Notes: generated from the letters alone by a model not told the origin. Positions 22,322-32,266 are shown, numbered from the stretch's first letter. The stretch is DNA of 64,000 bases from Shewanella putrefaciens (GCF_016406325.1 NZ_CP066370.1:2232001-2296000); one strand, 5' to 3'. Made by a program: numbers and translations.

Positions 22322-24505
22322 CTAGCAAAAAGACACTAAATCCTCTGCCACAAACTGCTCAGGTAACTTTTGTAAGCTGCGAAGCATCAATGGATTGGCT
22401 AAGACTAATGCCATTTCTTGACGGTTAAATAATGCCATCGCACTTTCTTGGCACTGCGCTTCATGCACCTTAACATGCACAATAGCTTCAACTGGCTCAA
22501 TAGGCGTTCCCGCTGCACGCAGTGGTTGTTTATCCACCATTGCTAAATGCAACTCCATTAACGCTGGATCTTTCAATAACTGTGCTAATGTCCAAGGTTT
22601 AGAGATATGTGCTTGATAGGCTGCACGCGCATCCTGAGCCTGCAAACAAATTGCCGCAGGACTACGTTCTTCTGGCGTAGCTAAAATACCCGCTCGCTTA
22701 AACACTTCACCAATTTTGACTGACCCTGTCCAAGCCGAGATAGGCACCGCAAACCATAAACCAATCAGGGCTGGGCTCATCCACGCAAGCAAAGTTAATG
22801 AATCCAAAATGGCGGCATAACCTAACATCACCCCCGCGAGCATATGCCAACGGTGACGATAAATAAGCGTTAACCAAGGCATACTGCCATCATCGCGTCG
22901 CTGAGGCGACCAGCCGCTATCACGCCCCATCAGAATGGACATCACTGCGCCACAGTGAATAAACATCATAATAGGTGCGATTAATGCGGAAAGCACAACT
23001 TCAAACAACACACTGAAAATGGCTTTGATACGGCCGCCCACACTGCGCGCAAACTGACCATCTTTGAGTAGCAGTAATACCCCAAATATTTTGGGCCCAA
23101 ACAGTACACCCATAGTGATGTAAAATAATCTCAATGCCCTATCGGAGTCCATGATTGGCCATGTAGGGAACAAAGAAAACTGATCGGTGAAATATTCAGG
23201 TCTGATAAAGTGCGCCTGCAAGGCAAGCATTAAGCCCGTTAAGATCAACAATAACCAAAATGGCGATGATAAATACGCCATAATTCCCGTCAACAAATGT
23301 AAACGGCTGACCCAGTGCAATCCTTTGGTCGGCAAGATACGCGAATGCTGTAAATTACCCTGACACCAACGACGATCCCGTACCGCTAAATCAACGATTG
23401 ATGGTGGACATTCCTCATATGAACCAGGCAAATCATAGGCTATCACCACACTCCAACCCGCGCGGCGGATAAGTGCAGCTTCAACAAAGTCATGGCTTAG
23501 TATGTGACCACCAAAAGGCGGCTTACCTTTCAGATTTGGTAAGCCCGCTGCCCCCATAAATGCTTCGGTGCGAATAATCGCATTGTGACCCCAGAAGTTC
23601 CCTTCTTTTTGTACCCACCAACCTAAACCAGTACCAATTACAGGACCATAAATACGCGCCGCAAATTGCTGCAAACGAGCCATCAAGGTCGTACCATTGA
23701 TAAGCGAAGGTATGGTTTGGATAAGCCCAGCATCAGGATCCGCCTGCATTCGCTGGGCAAGACCTGTGATGGTCGAAGACTCCATTAAGCTATCCGCATC
23801 GAGCACTAATAAGTGATCATAACGCGAGCCCCAGCGGCGACAAAAGTCCGCGACATTACCCGCTTTACGAGCCACGTTTTTACGACGGCGACGGTAATAT
23901 ACACGGGAATGTTTATGAGTCTCTTGGCGCAACACCAAAAATGCCTGTTCTTCTAACAGTGCAATTTCTGGATCGGTTGTATCACTTAAAATAAACCAAT
24001 CGAAGGCATGACCATGCCCTGTCTGTGATAAGGCTTCAGCCATCACAGACACGGCAGAAAACACCCGATCAGGGGATTCATTATAGGTGGGCATTAGAAT
24101 CGCAGTGCGAGTATGTAACTCGGTCACTTCCAAATCTTTTGCTTTGGGTTTTCTCAATAAAATTAAAAAACCAGCAATACCACTGCAAAATGCCAGCGCA
24201 ATCCAACAGAAGTTGATCGCAAAAAGCAACAGCACCAAGTATTCCAGAGGCGTGATCCCCCCGATACTGAATACTGCACCCATTTCATAAATTGCAAATG
24301 AGGAAAGTAACAGCGCACCACCAACAACAAAGAAACGCCTAGAAGAACGTGAACGAACACCATTAGCCACAGTACTGCGGCGAGGAAAACCCTCTGGCAT
24401 TTCAGTTAAACTTTGTGGCTCCATAGCACCAGGTCTTTCATTTGGCATGGCACTACCGCCCACGAGCACTTCAGTCTCGAGTACCGAATTCTCGGATACA
24501 GTCAT
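22322..24505 (-). CDS. opgH: Glucans biosynthesis glucosyltransferase H
   Basis: 727 aa inner-membrane family 2 glucosyltransferase that builds and exports the beta-1,2 backbone of osmoregulated periplasmic glucans. Two N-terminal membrane spans are followed by a cytoplasmic GT2 domain with Asp motifs ([25 protein letters not shown]) and [10 protein letters not shown] multi-span C-terminal membrane domain follows. The start [10 protein letters not shown] has GGAG 9 bases upstream; an ATG six codons earlier (24523) is the alternative. It is translated from the opgG transcript, about 5-25 bp after the opgG stop. Confidence 0.95.
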   Translation of the reverse strand: MTVSENSVLETEVLVGGSAMPNERPGAMEPQSLTEMPEGFPRRSTVANGVRSRSSRRFFVVGGALLLSSFAIYEMGAVFSIGGITPLEYLVLLLFAINFCWIALAFCSGIAGFLILLRKPKAKDLEVTELHTRTAILMPTYNESPDRVFSAVSVMAEALSQTGHGHAFDWFILSDTTDPEIALLEEQAFLVLRQETHKHSRVYYRRRRKNVARKAGNVADFCRRWGSRYDHLLVLDADSLMESSTITGLAQRMQADPDAGLIQTIPSLINGTTLMARLQQFAARIYGPVIGTGLGWWVQKEGNFWGHNAIIRTEAFMGAAGLPNLKGKPPFGGHILSHDFVEAALIRRAGWSVVIAYDLPGSYEECPPSIVDLAVRDRRWCQGNLQHSRILPTKGLHWVSRLHLLTGIMAYLSSPFWLLLILTGLMLALQAHFIRPEYFTDQFSLFPTWPIMDSDRALRLFYITMGVLFGPKIFGVLLLLKDGQFARSVGGRIKAIFSVLFEVVLSALIAPIMMFIHCGAVMSILMGRDSGWSPQRRDDGSMPWLTLIYRHRWHMLAGVMLGYAAILDSLTLLAWMSPALIGLWFAVPISAWTGSVKIGEVFKRAGILATPEERSPAAICLQAQDARAAYQAHISKPWTLAQLLKDPALMELHLAMVDKQPLRAAGTPIEPVEAIVHVKVHEAQCQESAMALFNRQEMALVLANPLMLRSLQKLPEQFVAEDLVSFC

Positions 24506-24528
24506 ATTATTTTGCTCCGTCATGGACC

Positions 24529-26163
24529 TTAAAGCGTCCAGCGATAGAGCCAGGTTTCAACCTGACGAGGTGTTGGAAATTTGAGTTCAGCCCGTAGTTC
24601 AATCAATTCTTTACCTTCTGGCTCTAACTCAAACGCGAGGCGATAGCCGTTATTAGCAGCATTAGGGGCGATCACTACGTTAGAAATGATACCGCCTGAA
24701 GCTTCCACTTTCGCCAGCGGTAACTCCTCTGGCATAGCGCCATTGACTTGATAATCCACGACAAATAAACGTCTAGGTGTCGGTTTGGCAATGTCGGCAC
24801 GACCACTTGCTGTACGGCTAACTACGACATAATTATGTTTTACTGCAGGCTCTTCTCCCCAACTCATGCGGTAAGCAAAGTGGTATTCGCTTCCAGCAGG
24901 AATCGGTTGACGCGGCTTCCAGAAGCTCACGATATTATCATGAATTTCTGATTCTGTTGGAATTTCAGTAAGAACAACCGCTCCTTGTCCCCAGTTACCC
25001 ACAGGTTCAATCCACAAACTTGGACGACGTTCGTATTGGGCTTCAAGATCTTGATAGGCCGCATAACTGCGTTCACGTTGAATTAAACCAAAACCTTGTG
25101 GTGAATTATCAGAAAAAGCACTGACCTGTAATTGACGTGGGTTAGCTAACGGACGCCATAGGTGTTCACCACGACCATTGAACATCAATAAACCGTCAGA
25201 ATCATGCACCTCTGGTCTAAAGTCATCAGTATCATGGCGACCATTGAGTGAATGCAAAAACATACTCGTACTGGGGGCAAGACCGACTTTACTTAACTCG
25301 ACTCGCGGGAAAAGCGTCGCTTCAACATCGATTTGAGTGTTATCCCCTGGACGAACTGAGAAACGATATGCACCCGCAACACTCGGACTATCGAGCAGTG
25401 CGTGCACCACGATCAAATTGCTATCATAGTGAGGACGTTCAACCCAAAAAGCTCGGAAAATAGGAAATTCTTCGCCTTCAGGATCTGCGGTTTTGAGTGC
25501 AAGACCTCGGGCTGATAACCCATAAGCATTACCTTTACCTAATGCTCGAAAATAACTCGCACCTTGGAAAACCATTAACTCATCAAATACACCATTGTTA
25601 TTCAACTGGTTATGAATGCGAAAACCAGAGTAACCAATGTCATCATTCGGTAATGCCTGTGTAATCACCTCACCCGCGGTGAAATATTTAGGCTCATAGG
25701 CTAAGTGAGTGGCTTTATTGCCTTCAACAATGGCGATTTCAATCAGATCTTGGAAATAAAATCCACGGTGGAACATCTGCATTTGAAACGGTAACCCTTG
25801 ATCACGCCAAATAGACGCCGTCGGGTTAAAACGAATATCACGATATTCATCATAGGTCAGTTTTGCCAGACCCACTGGAAGTGGATCCTTTAATACGGAA
25901 TAGGGTTTGGCAGCCAGCTTTCTGGCAAGTTTCACCACATAATCACTATCAAAAGCGCCAGTCTTAGTGAATCTCACTTGATTTTTAGTCGCAGGTGGAG
26001 GAGTCACTTTGGGTGGCGTCACCACTGGCGCGGGGACTGTTTCAGTCGGTTTAGTCTCTTCCGCGTACGCGGTACCAGACAAAGCAAACGCTACGCCTAG
26101 TGCCAGTGAACAAATAAGAGACGAATAAGGTTTTGACGATTGGCAACGCAACAAGCTAACCAT
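24529..26163 (-). CDS. opgG: Periplasmic glucans biosynthesis protein G
   Basis: 544 aa. Signal peptide of about 34 residues ending ...SGTAYA, then a Pro/Thr-rich linker, then the MdoG domain (beta-sandwich plus Ig-like domain; [52 protein letters not shown]). OpgG acts in the periplasm on the nascent glucan chain made by OpgH. First gene of opgGH. Confidence 0.95.
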   Translation of the reverse strand: MVSLLRCQSSKPYSSLICSLALGVAFALSGTAYAEETKPTETVPAPVVTPPKVTPPPATKNQVRFTKTGAFDSDYVVKLARKLAAKPYSVLKDPLPVGLAKLTYDEYRDIRFNPTASIWRDQGLPFQMQMFHRGFYFQDLIEIAIVEGNKATHLAYEPKYFTAGEVITQALPNDDIGYSGFRIHNQLNNNGVFDELMVFQGASYFRALGKGNAYGLSARGLALKTADPEGEEFPIFRAFWVERPHYDSNLIVVHALLDSPSVAGAYRFSVRPGDNTQIDVEATLFPRVELSKVGLAPSTSMFLHSLNGRHDTDDFRPEVHDSDGLLMFNGRGEHLWRPLANPRQLQVSAFSDNSPQGFGLIQRERSYAAYQDLEAQYERRPSLWIEPVGNWGQGAVVLTEIPTESEIHDNIVSFWKPRQPIPAGSEYHFAYRMSWGEEPAVKHNYVVVSRTASGRADIAKPTPRRLFVVDYQVNGAMPEELPLAKVEASGGIISNVVIAPNAANNGYRLAFELEPEGKELIELRAELKFPTPRQVETWLYRWTL

Positions 26164-26611
26164 AGAATTGGTGACCTAAAAATAAACTAAGAAATCAATG
26201 TTTTTTCTGTATACAGTGAATTTTTTTCATCTCTATTTTAAGCTGAAAAAGAACATACTGTTACATATCGCGAAAGATATCAGAACGAGAAAAAAACGCA
26301 TAAATAAAGATGCAGTTAACCTCACCTAAACAATACTATTTAGCAATATACTTATATTATAAAGGCATAACAAGTGACTGTTAACCTATCCTTCTCATTT
26401 AAAAACTAATCAAGATCCCATGTATAGAGCGCTATCTCTATTTATAACACAGGAAAAAGCATTATATGCCAACCACCATTTTAGGTTATATAATCAAATT
26501 AGCGAGCTAATTGATTGCTATAGTTGAGAATATTCTAGCTGAGTTCCGCCATAATCTCTGCACAGGGCGACGCAAGAGAGAGTGATAACAATGGAAGCCG
26601 CAAAACATGCC
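26164..26611. other. AT-rich gap upstream of opgG
   Basis: 448 bp between the sensor kinase stop and opgG start, both on the minus strand. It presumably holds the opgG promoter. I see no reading frame with a ribosome site, no terminator hairpin after the kinase, and no RNA gene. Confidence 0.4.
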
Positions 26612-28006
26612 CTATTGAGGTAAAAAAAGGATAACCACTAACCCTCCCTGCTCCCGAGGTCTTATCTCAAGCCGTCCTTGATGCAACTCTACAATGTGGT
26701 GGCAGATGGATAACCCAAGCCCTGCACCTATGCCTTCATTTTCATTCACACGATAAAAACGCTCTGTTGCACTGGCAATTTGTTCTATTGTCATCCCCTG
26801 TCCACGATCAGCGACACGGATCTCAATGCCTGACGGTACTGAATCTGCAAAAATTGAAATCTCAGTTTCTATCGGGCTGTATTTACACGCATTTTCAATG
26901 ATATTTTTCAGGACTAGCAGTAAATAAAATCGATCACATTTTAAGGTTAATTTGGGGTCGATTTGAATATTCCACTCATAATCTGTTATTTGCGGCATTA
27001 ACTGATTTAATGCATCTTCCACTATGGATAAAATGGCATGGGATTGCACATTCAATTCATCGATCGAGTCAACCCGTGCAAGCACTAGTAGTTGTTCTAC
27101 CGTATGGCTCATATGTACAACACCAGCATCAATCGCCGCTAAATGAAACCGCTGCTGCGGATCATCTCCGATAAGACTCTCTAAGCCATGTTGATGTAAT
27201 TTGATCACAGATAACGGGGTTTTAAGCTCATGGGCGGCATCGGCACTAAAGCGGCGTTCCCTCGCAATAAAACGCGCAATGCTTCTAATGTACAGGTTAA
27301 GTGCATTGCGTACAGGAATAAGCTCTTTGGGTAATGACATCGTCAAGGGGGTCAGATCGTTAGGCGCACGCTGGATTAACTCTTTCTCAAATATTTTTAA
27401 TGGCTTAAATGCAATATAAAACAATAAACTCACGATCAATAATGTTAATGGCACAACAATTAAAGGCACAATGACCGTATTGTGCATAATCTGTGAGACA
27501 AGCTCCTCACGTACCTCATCCTGCTGAGCAGTGATAATCCACACTCGATATTTTGTAGAAAAAAAACTAAAAACGTGCCAAAGCTCACCGCCTAATAAGG
27601 TTTTGTGGTATCCCTGCTCAAACTCAGTGATAGGCTGGCGACCAATATTGTCCGATAGGACTAGTATTTGCTTTGCCTCATTCCAGATCTGAAATGCCAG
27701 TTTATGTTCATAAGCAAGCTCTAAAGCGTCCGATTTTTCAGTAAAGGTACTCACTTGACTATCGGGAATATGGAGGACTTGAGGTGTAGGATTTGGCTGG
27801 TGAGCATCGACCTCATCATGATAGAAAAGCTCTAGTATTTTAGCGGTTTGCAACATTTGCGCATCAAATAATTCTTCAATTTGATATTTTGCATCTAGAA
27901 TACTGAACCAGCTAGAAATCCCCACTGAAACGGAAATTCCCGAAAGCATCAACAGTGTCAGCAATAAACGTAGTGAATACGTGTTCAGCTTCTTTAATCG
28001 GTTCAC
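26612..28006 (-). CDS. Two-component sensor histidine kinase, QseC/PmrB type
   Basis: 464 aa. Membrane span at about 10-32, a periplasmic sensor of about 135 residues and a second span at about 175-198, then HAMP-like and HisKA regions. The phosphorylated His is in SADAAHELKTPLSV; the ATPase has the N box KNIIENACKYS, G1 DRGQGM and G2 GAGLGLSI. It is transcribed with the response regulator 71 bp upstream and is last in a run that starts at tlpA. The signal is unknown; a PmrA-like box before that run and before the eptA-like gene hints at a PmrB-like role. Confidence 0.9.
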   Translation of the reverse strand: MNRLKKLNTYSLRLLLTLLMLSGISVSVGISSWFSILDAKYQIEELFDAQMLQTAKILELFYHDEVDAHQPNPTPQVLHIPDSQVSTFTEKSDALELAYEHKLAFQIWNEAKQILVLSDNIGRQPITEFEQGYHKTLLGGELWHVFSFFSTKYRVWIITAQQDEVREELVSQIMHNTVIVPLIVVPLTLLIVSLLFYIAFKPLKIFEKELIQRAPNDLTPLTMSLPKELIPVRNALNLYIRSIARFIARERRFSADAAHELKTPLSVIKLHQHGLESLIGDDPQQRFHLAAIDAGVVHMSHTVEQLLVLARVDSIDELNVQSHAILSIVEDALNQLMPQITDYEWNIQIDPKLTLKCDRFYLLLVLKNIIENACKYSPIETEISIFADSVPSGIEIRVADRGQGMTIEQIASATERFYRVNENEGIGAGLGLSICHHIVELHQGRLEIRPREQGGLVVILFLPQ

Positions 28007-28077
28007 GGTGAAATTCTCATTCTCTCAAATTACCAACTACATATTATAAACCGAGGTATATCAAGCTATTACTCTAG

Positions 28078-28737
28078 TTAATGCATTTCAATCAGGGTAT
28101 AACCAATACCACGGACCGTTTTTATCAGTTCATTAGCGAGTTTTTTACGTAAATGGTGAATATGCACTTCAATTGAATTACTGCCAACCTCATCCCAACC
28201 ATAGGTCAATTGTTCCAACTGACCACGAGTCAATACTCGCCCTGCCGATTGTGCTAGTTCCAACAAAAGTTGAAACTCTCGCCTTGAAAGCTGAATGTTT
28301 TGCTCTCTAAAAGTCACATCACGGGTGTTTAAATCAATACATAAAGCCCCCACTATCAAACTGTTATGATCTAATCCATACTGACGTCTTACTATCGCTC
28401 GAATACGTGCTGCCAACTCTCTGACATCAAAAGGTTTGCCTAGATAATCATCGGCTCCCATATCCAGACACTCAAGTTTAGTGTCGAAATTGGTATTAGC
28501 GGTAAGCACTATCGTTGGGATTGAGATCCCCTGTTGACGCCAAGCTTTTAGAAGATCTTTTCCATTGCCATCGGGTAACCCAAGATCGAGAACGATTGCG
28601 CTAAAGGTCTCATTTTTAACGCCTTGTAAGGCTTGTTGATAACTGTTGAGATGATCAACTTGCATACCCAGCTTTGCCAAACTAAGGCAAATACCCTGTG
28701 CAAGTAATTCATTATCTTCAACTAACATAATGCGCAT
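28078..28737 (-). CDS. OmpR-family response regulator, QseB/PmrA type
   Basis: 219 aa from the ATG at 28737 (MRIMLVEDNELLAQG), which has AGGATAAAGCG before it; the frame is open further upstream but overlaps apbE. Receiver domain with acidic pocket EDN, phospho-acceptor Asp in LDLGLPDG and Lys in GKPFDVRELAARIRA. The C-terminal winged helix has LSRREFQLLLELAQ and SNSIEVHIHHLRKKL. Ten bp after the ApbE frame and followed by its kinase. PmrA/QseB-type regulators bind CTTAAG-N5-CTTAAG; such a box lies at 31948-31964. Confidence 0.92.
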   Translation of the reverse strand: MRIMLVEDNELLAQGICLSLAKLGMQVDHLNSYQQALQGVKNETFSAIVLDLGLPDGNGKDLLKAWRQQGISIPTIVLTANTNFDTKLECLDMGADDYLGKPFDVRELAARIRAIVRRQYGLDHNSLIVGALCIDLNTRDVTFREQNIQLSRREFQLLLELAQSAGRVLTRGQLEQLTYGWDEVGSNSIEVHIHHLRKKLANELIKTVRGIGYTLIEMH

Positions 28738-28747
28738 TCGCTTTATC

Positions 28748-29657
28748 CTATCTAAAAATACTATATTTAACAGATTGTTGTGATAAAAAATATTCAGCAT
28801 CAGCGCCTTGCAACATCGCCATTGTTGCAAGCATTCCAGCCGTAACACAATTAGGTCCCAGCACAGTCACTGAACGTGGCGCGCACACCACAGGATATCC
28901 CGTTCGCGGATCGATAATATGTCCGTAACGCTTTCCTGCTACTTCAATAAATCGGCGGGTATCACCACTGGTTGCGAGTGCGCCATGCCTTATTGAAAGT
29001 ACTTTAGCAGCATGATCAAGATGTTGTGGATCTTCAATGCCCACTTGCCACGGTGTCGCTTTTGCAATTGGGCAGGCAATATCCCCCCCCAAAATTGACT
29101 AATACTGCAATAGTGGGATAAGACTCCGCGAGCTGATAGGCGACGCTGTCGACCGCGTATTCTTTTGCAACCCCTCCAAAATCTAACTGCATTCCTGCTG
29201 GCATAACTAAATATTGTGAGGTGAAGTCTATACGCTCAAATCCCACAAACGCTTTCATTCTCAGAATATCAATATGGGCAGGCAATGGTGTGTTAGGTTC
29301 GAATCGCCAAAGTGCCATTAAAGGCCCTGCCGAAATATCAAATAATCCCTCACTTAACTGAAAACACTGCTGAGCAAATTGCAATAATTGCCAAGTTTCT
29401 TCATCAATTGATTGTTTTTGGCCTTGGGCATGATTCACATTCCAGAGCATATTGTGTGCAATAAAACGGCTATACTTTTGCTCTATTCGTTGAACCTCTG
29501 CCACCGCCATACTGAGCATATGATCAGCAATATCGATCTGGTCACAGGCAATCAGCAGCTCACTGGGGCTTGCCATGGCGCGAAACTCACCGATATAACC
29601 CCAATCCCGACGCGACAAAGTGTATGGTATTTTCTTAAGGGGAAAAGTTGGCTGCAC
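28748..29657 (-). pseudogene. apbE: FAD:protein FMN transferase (ApbE), interrupted by a frameshift
   Basis: The ApbE signature spans two frames. From a GTG at 29657 (GAGAG upstream) come FRAMASPSELLI, FDISAGPLMALWRF, LDFGGVAKEYAVD and VLVNFGG. The frame is then lost in a run of eight G (C at 29083-29090). The other frame resumes with GGDIACPIA, LATSGDTRRF, YGHIIDPRTGYPV and a normal end at 28748. Removing one G would join them into a protein of about 302 aa with all catalytic residues. ApbE enzymes attach FMN to Thr/Ser of exported proteins. No signal peptide or lipobox is seen. It could be a pseudogene, a slippage or phase-variable gene, or a sequencing error. Confidence 0.85.
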
Positions 29658-29739
29658 TATAAATCTCTCATAAAGATTAAATCACTCATCACGATTGCAT
29701 TGCACCATAGATCATATTAAGCATGGCGGGGAATAAATG

Positions 29740-29774
29740 AATAAGTATGGGTTGCAAAGCTTCCCATACTTATT
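29740..29774 (-). other. Hairpin between the DUF3570 gene and apbE
   Basis: Twelve-bp perfect stem AATAAGTATGGG (29740-29751) / CCCATACTTATT (29763-29774) in the 157-bp gap. Only weak U-richness follows on the minus strand, so it may be an attenuator or an mRNA end that lowers downstream expression. Confidence 0.5.
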
Positions 29775-29814
29775 AGCGCCAACATCTTTTTATTCCACTG
29801 ACTCAACAAATCGC

Positions 29815-31134
29815 TTAAAAAGAATAACTAAACTGTGCTGCAATCGCCTTTTGAGTCGGGAAAAGATCGAAATTTTGTAGCTCTCCAGGAATACTTGTAC
29901 CGTTATTTTTAGGATCTTGTTGATAGTATTCCAATCGATAAGACATTTCGTGTCCACCCGATAGTTTATGACCAAATTTAATCCCAATGGTGTACGCCGT
30001 CATCTCCCCAATTCGGTAATCGGCACTGGCAAATTCAGGTAAAGGAATATCAGCCATTAAAAAGGGCTGATAAAAATCGACCGCACTTTGTTGGTAGTAA
30101 CGTAAATGCAATTGACCATAGAAACTGCCGCTAAAATAATAACGGTAATGGGTCTCTAGGGTATGCGAGGTGAGATCCCAATCATCGGTATTGTAGCGGT
30201 AGGAAAAATCGACCACACCAGAATCTAATGCCCCTTTTGTCATCACATAAAAACTGTGTTTTAAGCGGGAGTCAGGCCGACTTTCATACAATATATCCTG
30301 AGTGATACCATTCTTATCGACCACACTGAGTACTTTATAGGGATCGGTCAAGTAGCCATTAACACTCGATAAACCATAGTTTGCTTGTAATAACCAACGC
30401 TGATTGAGTACTTGGGTAACACCGAACATAACCTCGGCCGTTTGTTTATTATCGCTACCTCCTTGACGTGTCGCATCAAATGCACTGCGATAGGCCTCCT
30501 GCGTCGTGAAGTTATCGCGAATCGCCATAGAAGATAAATCGACAGGCCGCCCTCCGACCGGATCGACCACATCAAAACTGTAGGCGGTCCCTAAAAATAA
30601 CGTCGTATTATCCTTATTAAAGCCCCGCTCAATGCCAACATTGGTTCCGATAGACATATAATCAAACTCTTTAGAACCATAGACACCAACATTGAGCTTC
30701 CAATCCGGATCCAGTACTTCGCTCCAAGCCGCATTGGCTTGCACACGCGTATCATGGAAGGTGTCATCTAACGGCGTTTCCCCCGCGGATACATGATACT
30801 GACCATTACCAGAGGGACGAGTAAAGGTTTGACTGCTGTTTTGAGCGACGGCTCCCGATGCTGATGCACCTGTTAAACTATCAACAACCAATTTGAGATC
30901 CAACACACTCTCATCACCAAAGGCCTTTTGTGCGGTTCCAATCGCCTCAATCGCCTGTACTCTATCTTGCTCGCCGTAATACATTAGCGCGGCATCAATT
31001 TTCCACTCATCGTTTTTTTTAGCTAATTCAGTGGCATGGGCACTGGTGGTAAACAGGCCACAACTGGCGAGTGCTAAGGCGCCTGCAATCTGCTTTGTTT
31101 GTCTATTTGGAATGGTATTTTGTTTATTTGTCAT
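29815..31134 (-). CDS. DUF3570 family outer-membrane beta-barrel protein
   Basis: 439 aa. The start MTNKQNTIPN gives a signal peptide ending TTSAHA at about residue 34 (the frame is open another 21 codons but without a ribosome site or signal). The mature protein has alternating aromatic strands and ends in a C-terminal Phe (QFSYSF), typical of outer-membrane barrels. Residues 85-91 are DSLTGAS, resembling the D-x-x-(S/T)-G-A-(T/S) site where ApbE enzymes attach FMN. An apbE gene follows. I infer a flavin-linked outer-membrane role; no activity is established to my knowledge. Confidence 0.85.
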   Translation of the reverse strand: MTNKQNTIPNRQTKQIAGALALASCGLFTTSAHATELAKKNDEWKIDAALMYYGEQDRVQAIEAIGTAQKAFGDESVLDLKLVVDSLTGASASGAVAQNSSQTFTRPSGNGQYHVSAGETPLDDTFHDTRVQANAAWSEVLDPDWKLNVGVYGSKEFDYMSIGTNVGIERGFNKDNTTLFLGTAYSFDVVDPVGGRPVDLSSMAIRDNFTTQEAYRSAFDATRQGGSDNKQTAEVMFGVTQVLNQRWLLQANYGLSSVNGYLTDPYKVLSVVDKNGITQDILYESRPDSRLKHSFYVMTKGALDSGVVDFSYRYNTDDWDLTSHTLETHYRYYFSGSFYGQLHLRYYQQSAVDFYQPFLMADIPLPEFASADYRIGEMTAYTIGIKFGHKLSGGHEMSYRLEYYQQDPKNNGTSIPGELQNFDLFPTQKAIAAQFSYSF

Positions 31135-31212
31135 AACTGACAACACCTGTAGGCTACTTGATTTTAATGTTGATCGCCGCGATATAGCAGAGAACATTAG
31201 TCACATAACGCA

Positions 31213-31431
31213 CTAATTACAGCCACACCCACCACCTGCAAAGGCTCGGCCACCGCTACTACCTTCTTTACTAAAATAAATATGATCATCAAGCGCTAAA
31301 TCGAGTTTTTCACTGTCAAGCGCCATATCACTCCGAGCTAAGTGGCCCTTTTCCCAGGGTTGGACACCTAAGTTTGAACAACCACTCAAACCAATCACAA
31401 GAGTTACAGCGACAGATATAGGTTTAAGCAT
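31213..31431 (-). CDS. DUF4266 small lipoprotein
   Basis: 72 aa. Lipobox LSGC with the lipidated Cys at residue 18. The mature part is only 54 residues: QPWEKGHLARSDMAL, then HIYFSKEGSSGG, ending in AGGGCGCN. The Gly/Cys tail with two cysteines (69 and 71) is the family hallmark and could bind a metal or be a substrate for the neighbouring thioredoxin. It starts 3 bp after the tlpA stop; the DUF3570 gene follows. Confidence 0.88.
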   Translation of the reverse strand: MLKPISVAVTLVIGLSGCSNLGVQPWEKGHLARSDMALDSEKLDLALDDHIYFSKEGSSGGRAFAGGGCGCN

Positions 31432-31434
31432 AAA

Positions 31435-31902
31435 TTACTCCTTGAGTAAGCTGACGAGCTCTTGCTCGTAATCTGCGGCCTTATTGGTATAAAACCCCAC
31501 GTGGCTCTGCACTAATTGACCTTGACGATTAAAGATAAAGCTGCTTGGCATACCTAATAAATCAAAGCTACGTGCAACATCGCCTTCAGGATTAAAGCGC
31601 ACAGTAAAATGGGCGGGAACTTCGGCAAGAAAAGCCTGAGCAAGCAAAGGATCGGTATCAAGATTGATGGCCACAACGGCTAAACCTTGTGCTTGATACT
31701 TTTGATGCATTTCGTTCATCCAAGGAAATGACTTACGGCAAGGCACACACCAAGATGCCCAAAAATCGACATACACCACCTGCCCCCTAAATTCAGCAAG
31801 CGAAGTCGTTTCATTTCGGGCATCAAATACTGTGTGATCCAAAGACGGTGCGGCTTGGGCACCCACAGCCATTAAAACCAATAGCGACAATAATTTTTTC
31901 AT
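31435..31902 (-). CDS. TlpA-like periplasmic thiol-disulfide oxidoreductase
   Basis: 155 aa. Signal peptide of about 17 residues (...AVGAQA). Thioredoxin fold with the active site WASWCVPC and cis-Pro loop LGMPSSFIF, as in TlpA/ResA/CcmG proteins that reduce specific disulfides in the periplasm. First gene of the six-gene run; a likely partner is the cysteine-tailed DUF4266 lipoprotein immediately downstream. Confidence 0.92.
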   Translation of the reverse strand: MKKLLSLLVLMAVGAQAAPSLDHTVFDARNETTSLAEFRGQVVYVDFWASWCVPCRKSFPWMNEMHQKYQAQGLAVVAINLDTDPLLAQAFLAEVPAHFTVRFNPEGDVARSFDLLGMPSSFIFNRQGQLVQSHVGFYTNKAADYEQELVSLLKE

Positions 31903-31947
31903 AACATATCCATTACTAACAATTAAGCTTGAATCTATTAACCCTAT

Positions 31948-31964
31948 CTTAAGGTTTTCTTAAA
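31948..31964 (-). promoter_or_regulatory. PmrA/QseB-like box before tlpA
   Basis: Plus strand CTTAAGGTTTTCTTAAA: two CTTAA(G/A) half-sites with 5 bp between them, 45 bp before the tlpA start. A near copy in the same orientation and at nearly the same distance precedes the eptA-like gene. Confidence 0.6.
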
Positions 31965-32071
31965 CAATCAAATAATAAATCCATTCAAGGATGGAGCCGT
32001 CAAAGGGTTAATTAATCATCCCGAACAAACGCGATGAAAAAACAAGCAATTTATATCAAAACCCTTAGATT

Positions 32072-32086
32072 GAGACATTTTGTCCC
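32072..32086. other. Inverted repeat in the tlpA/hyaA divergent region
   Basis: GAGACATTTTGTCCC, arms of 6 bp with one mismatch and a 3-bp centre. It may be an operator; no known family is recognised. Confidence 0.25.
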
Positions 32087-32163
32087 ATTAGAAAAACTGA
32101 AATTAGATCTGCGTCATGTTAATCAAATGTCAAAATCAGTTCTGTCACATCTCTTAAAAATTC

Positions 32164-32177
32164 TTGATATACATCAA
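32164..32177 (+). promoter_or_regulatory. FNR/EtrA box of the hydrogenase operon
   Basis: TTGATATACATCAA matches TTGAT-N4-ATCAA perfectly. If centred at -41.5, transcription starts near 32212, and a -10-like TAAACT sits at 32200-32205, the class II activator geometry. The ATG of hyaA is 55 bp further on. Confidence 0.82.
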
Positions 32178-32266
32178 TAATCTTTACAAACCTAAAGCCT
32201 AAACTGATAACGTCAATTATGTAAAACATTTACAATTTACATTCAAATAACAAAAAAGGTTGATCC

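Noticed and set aside
26207..26216. CTGTATACAG upstream of opgG, resembling a LexA box
   Set aside because: LexA sites need CTGT-N8-ACAG; here only two bases separate the half-sites, so it is just a short palindrome.
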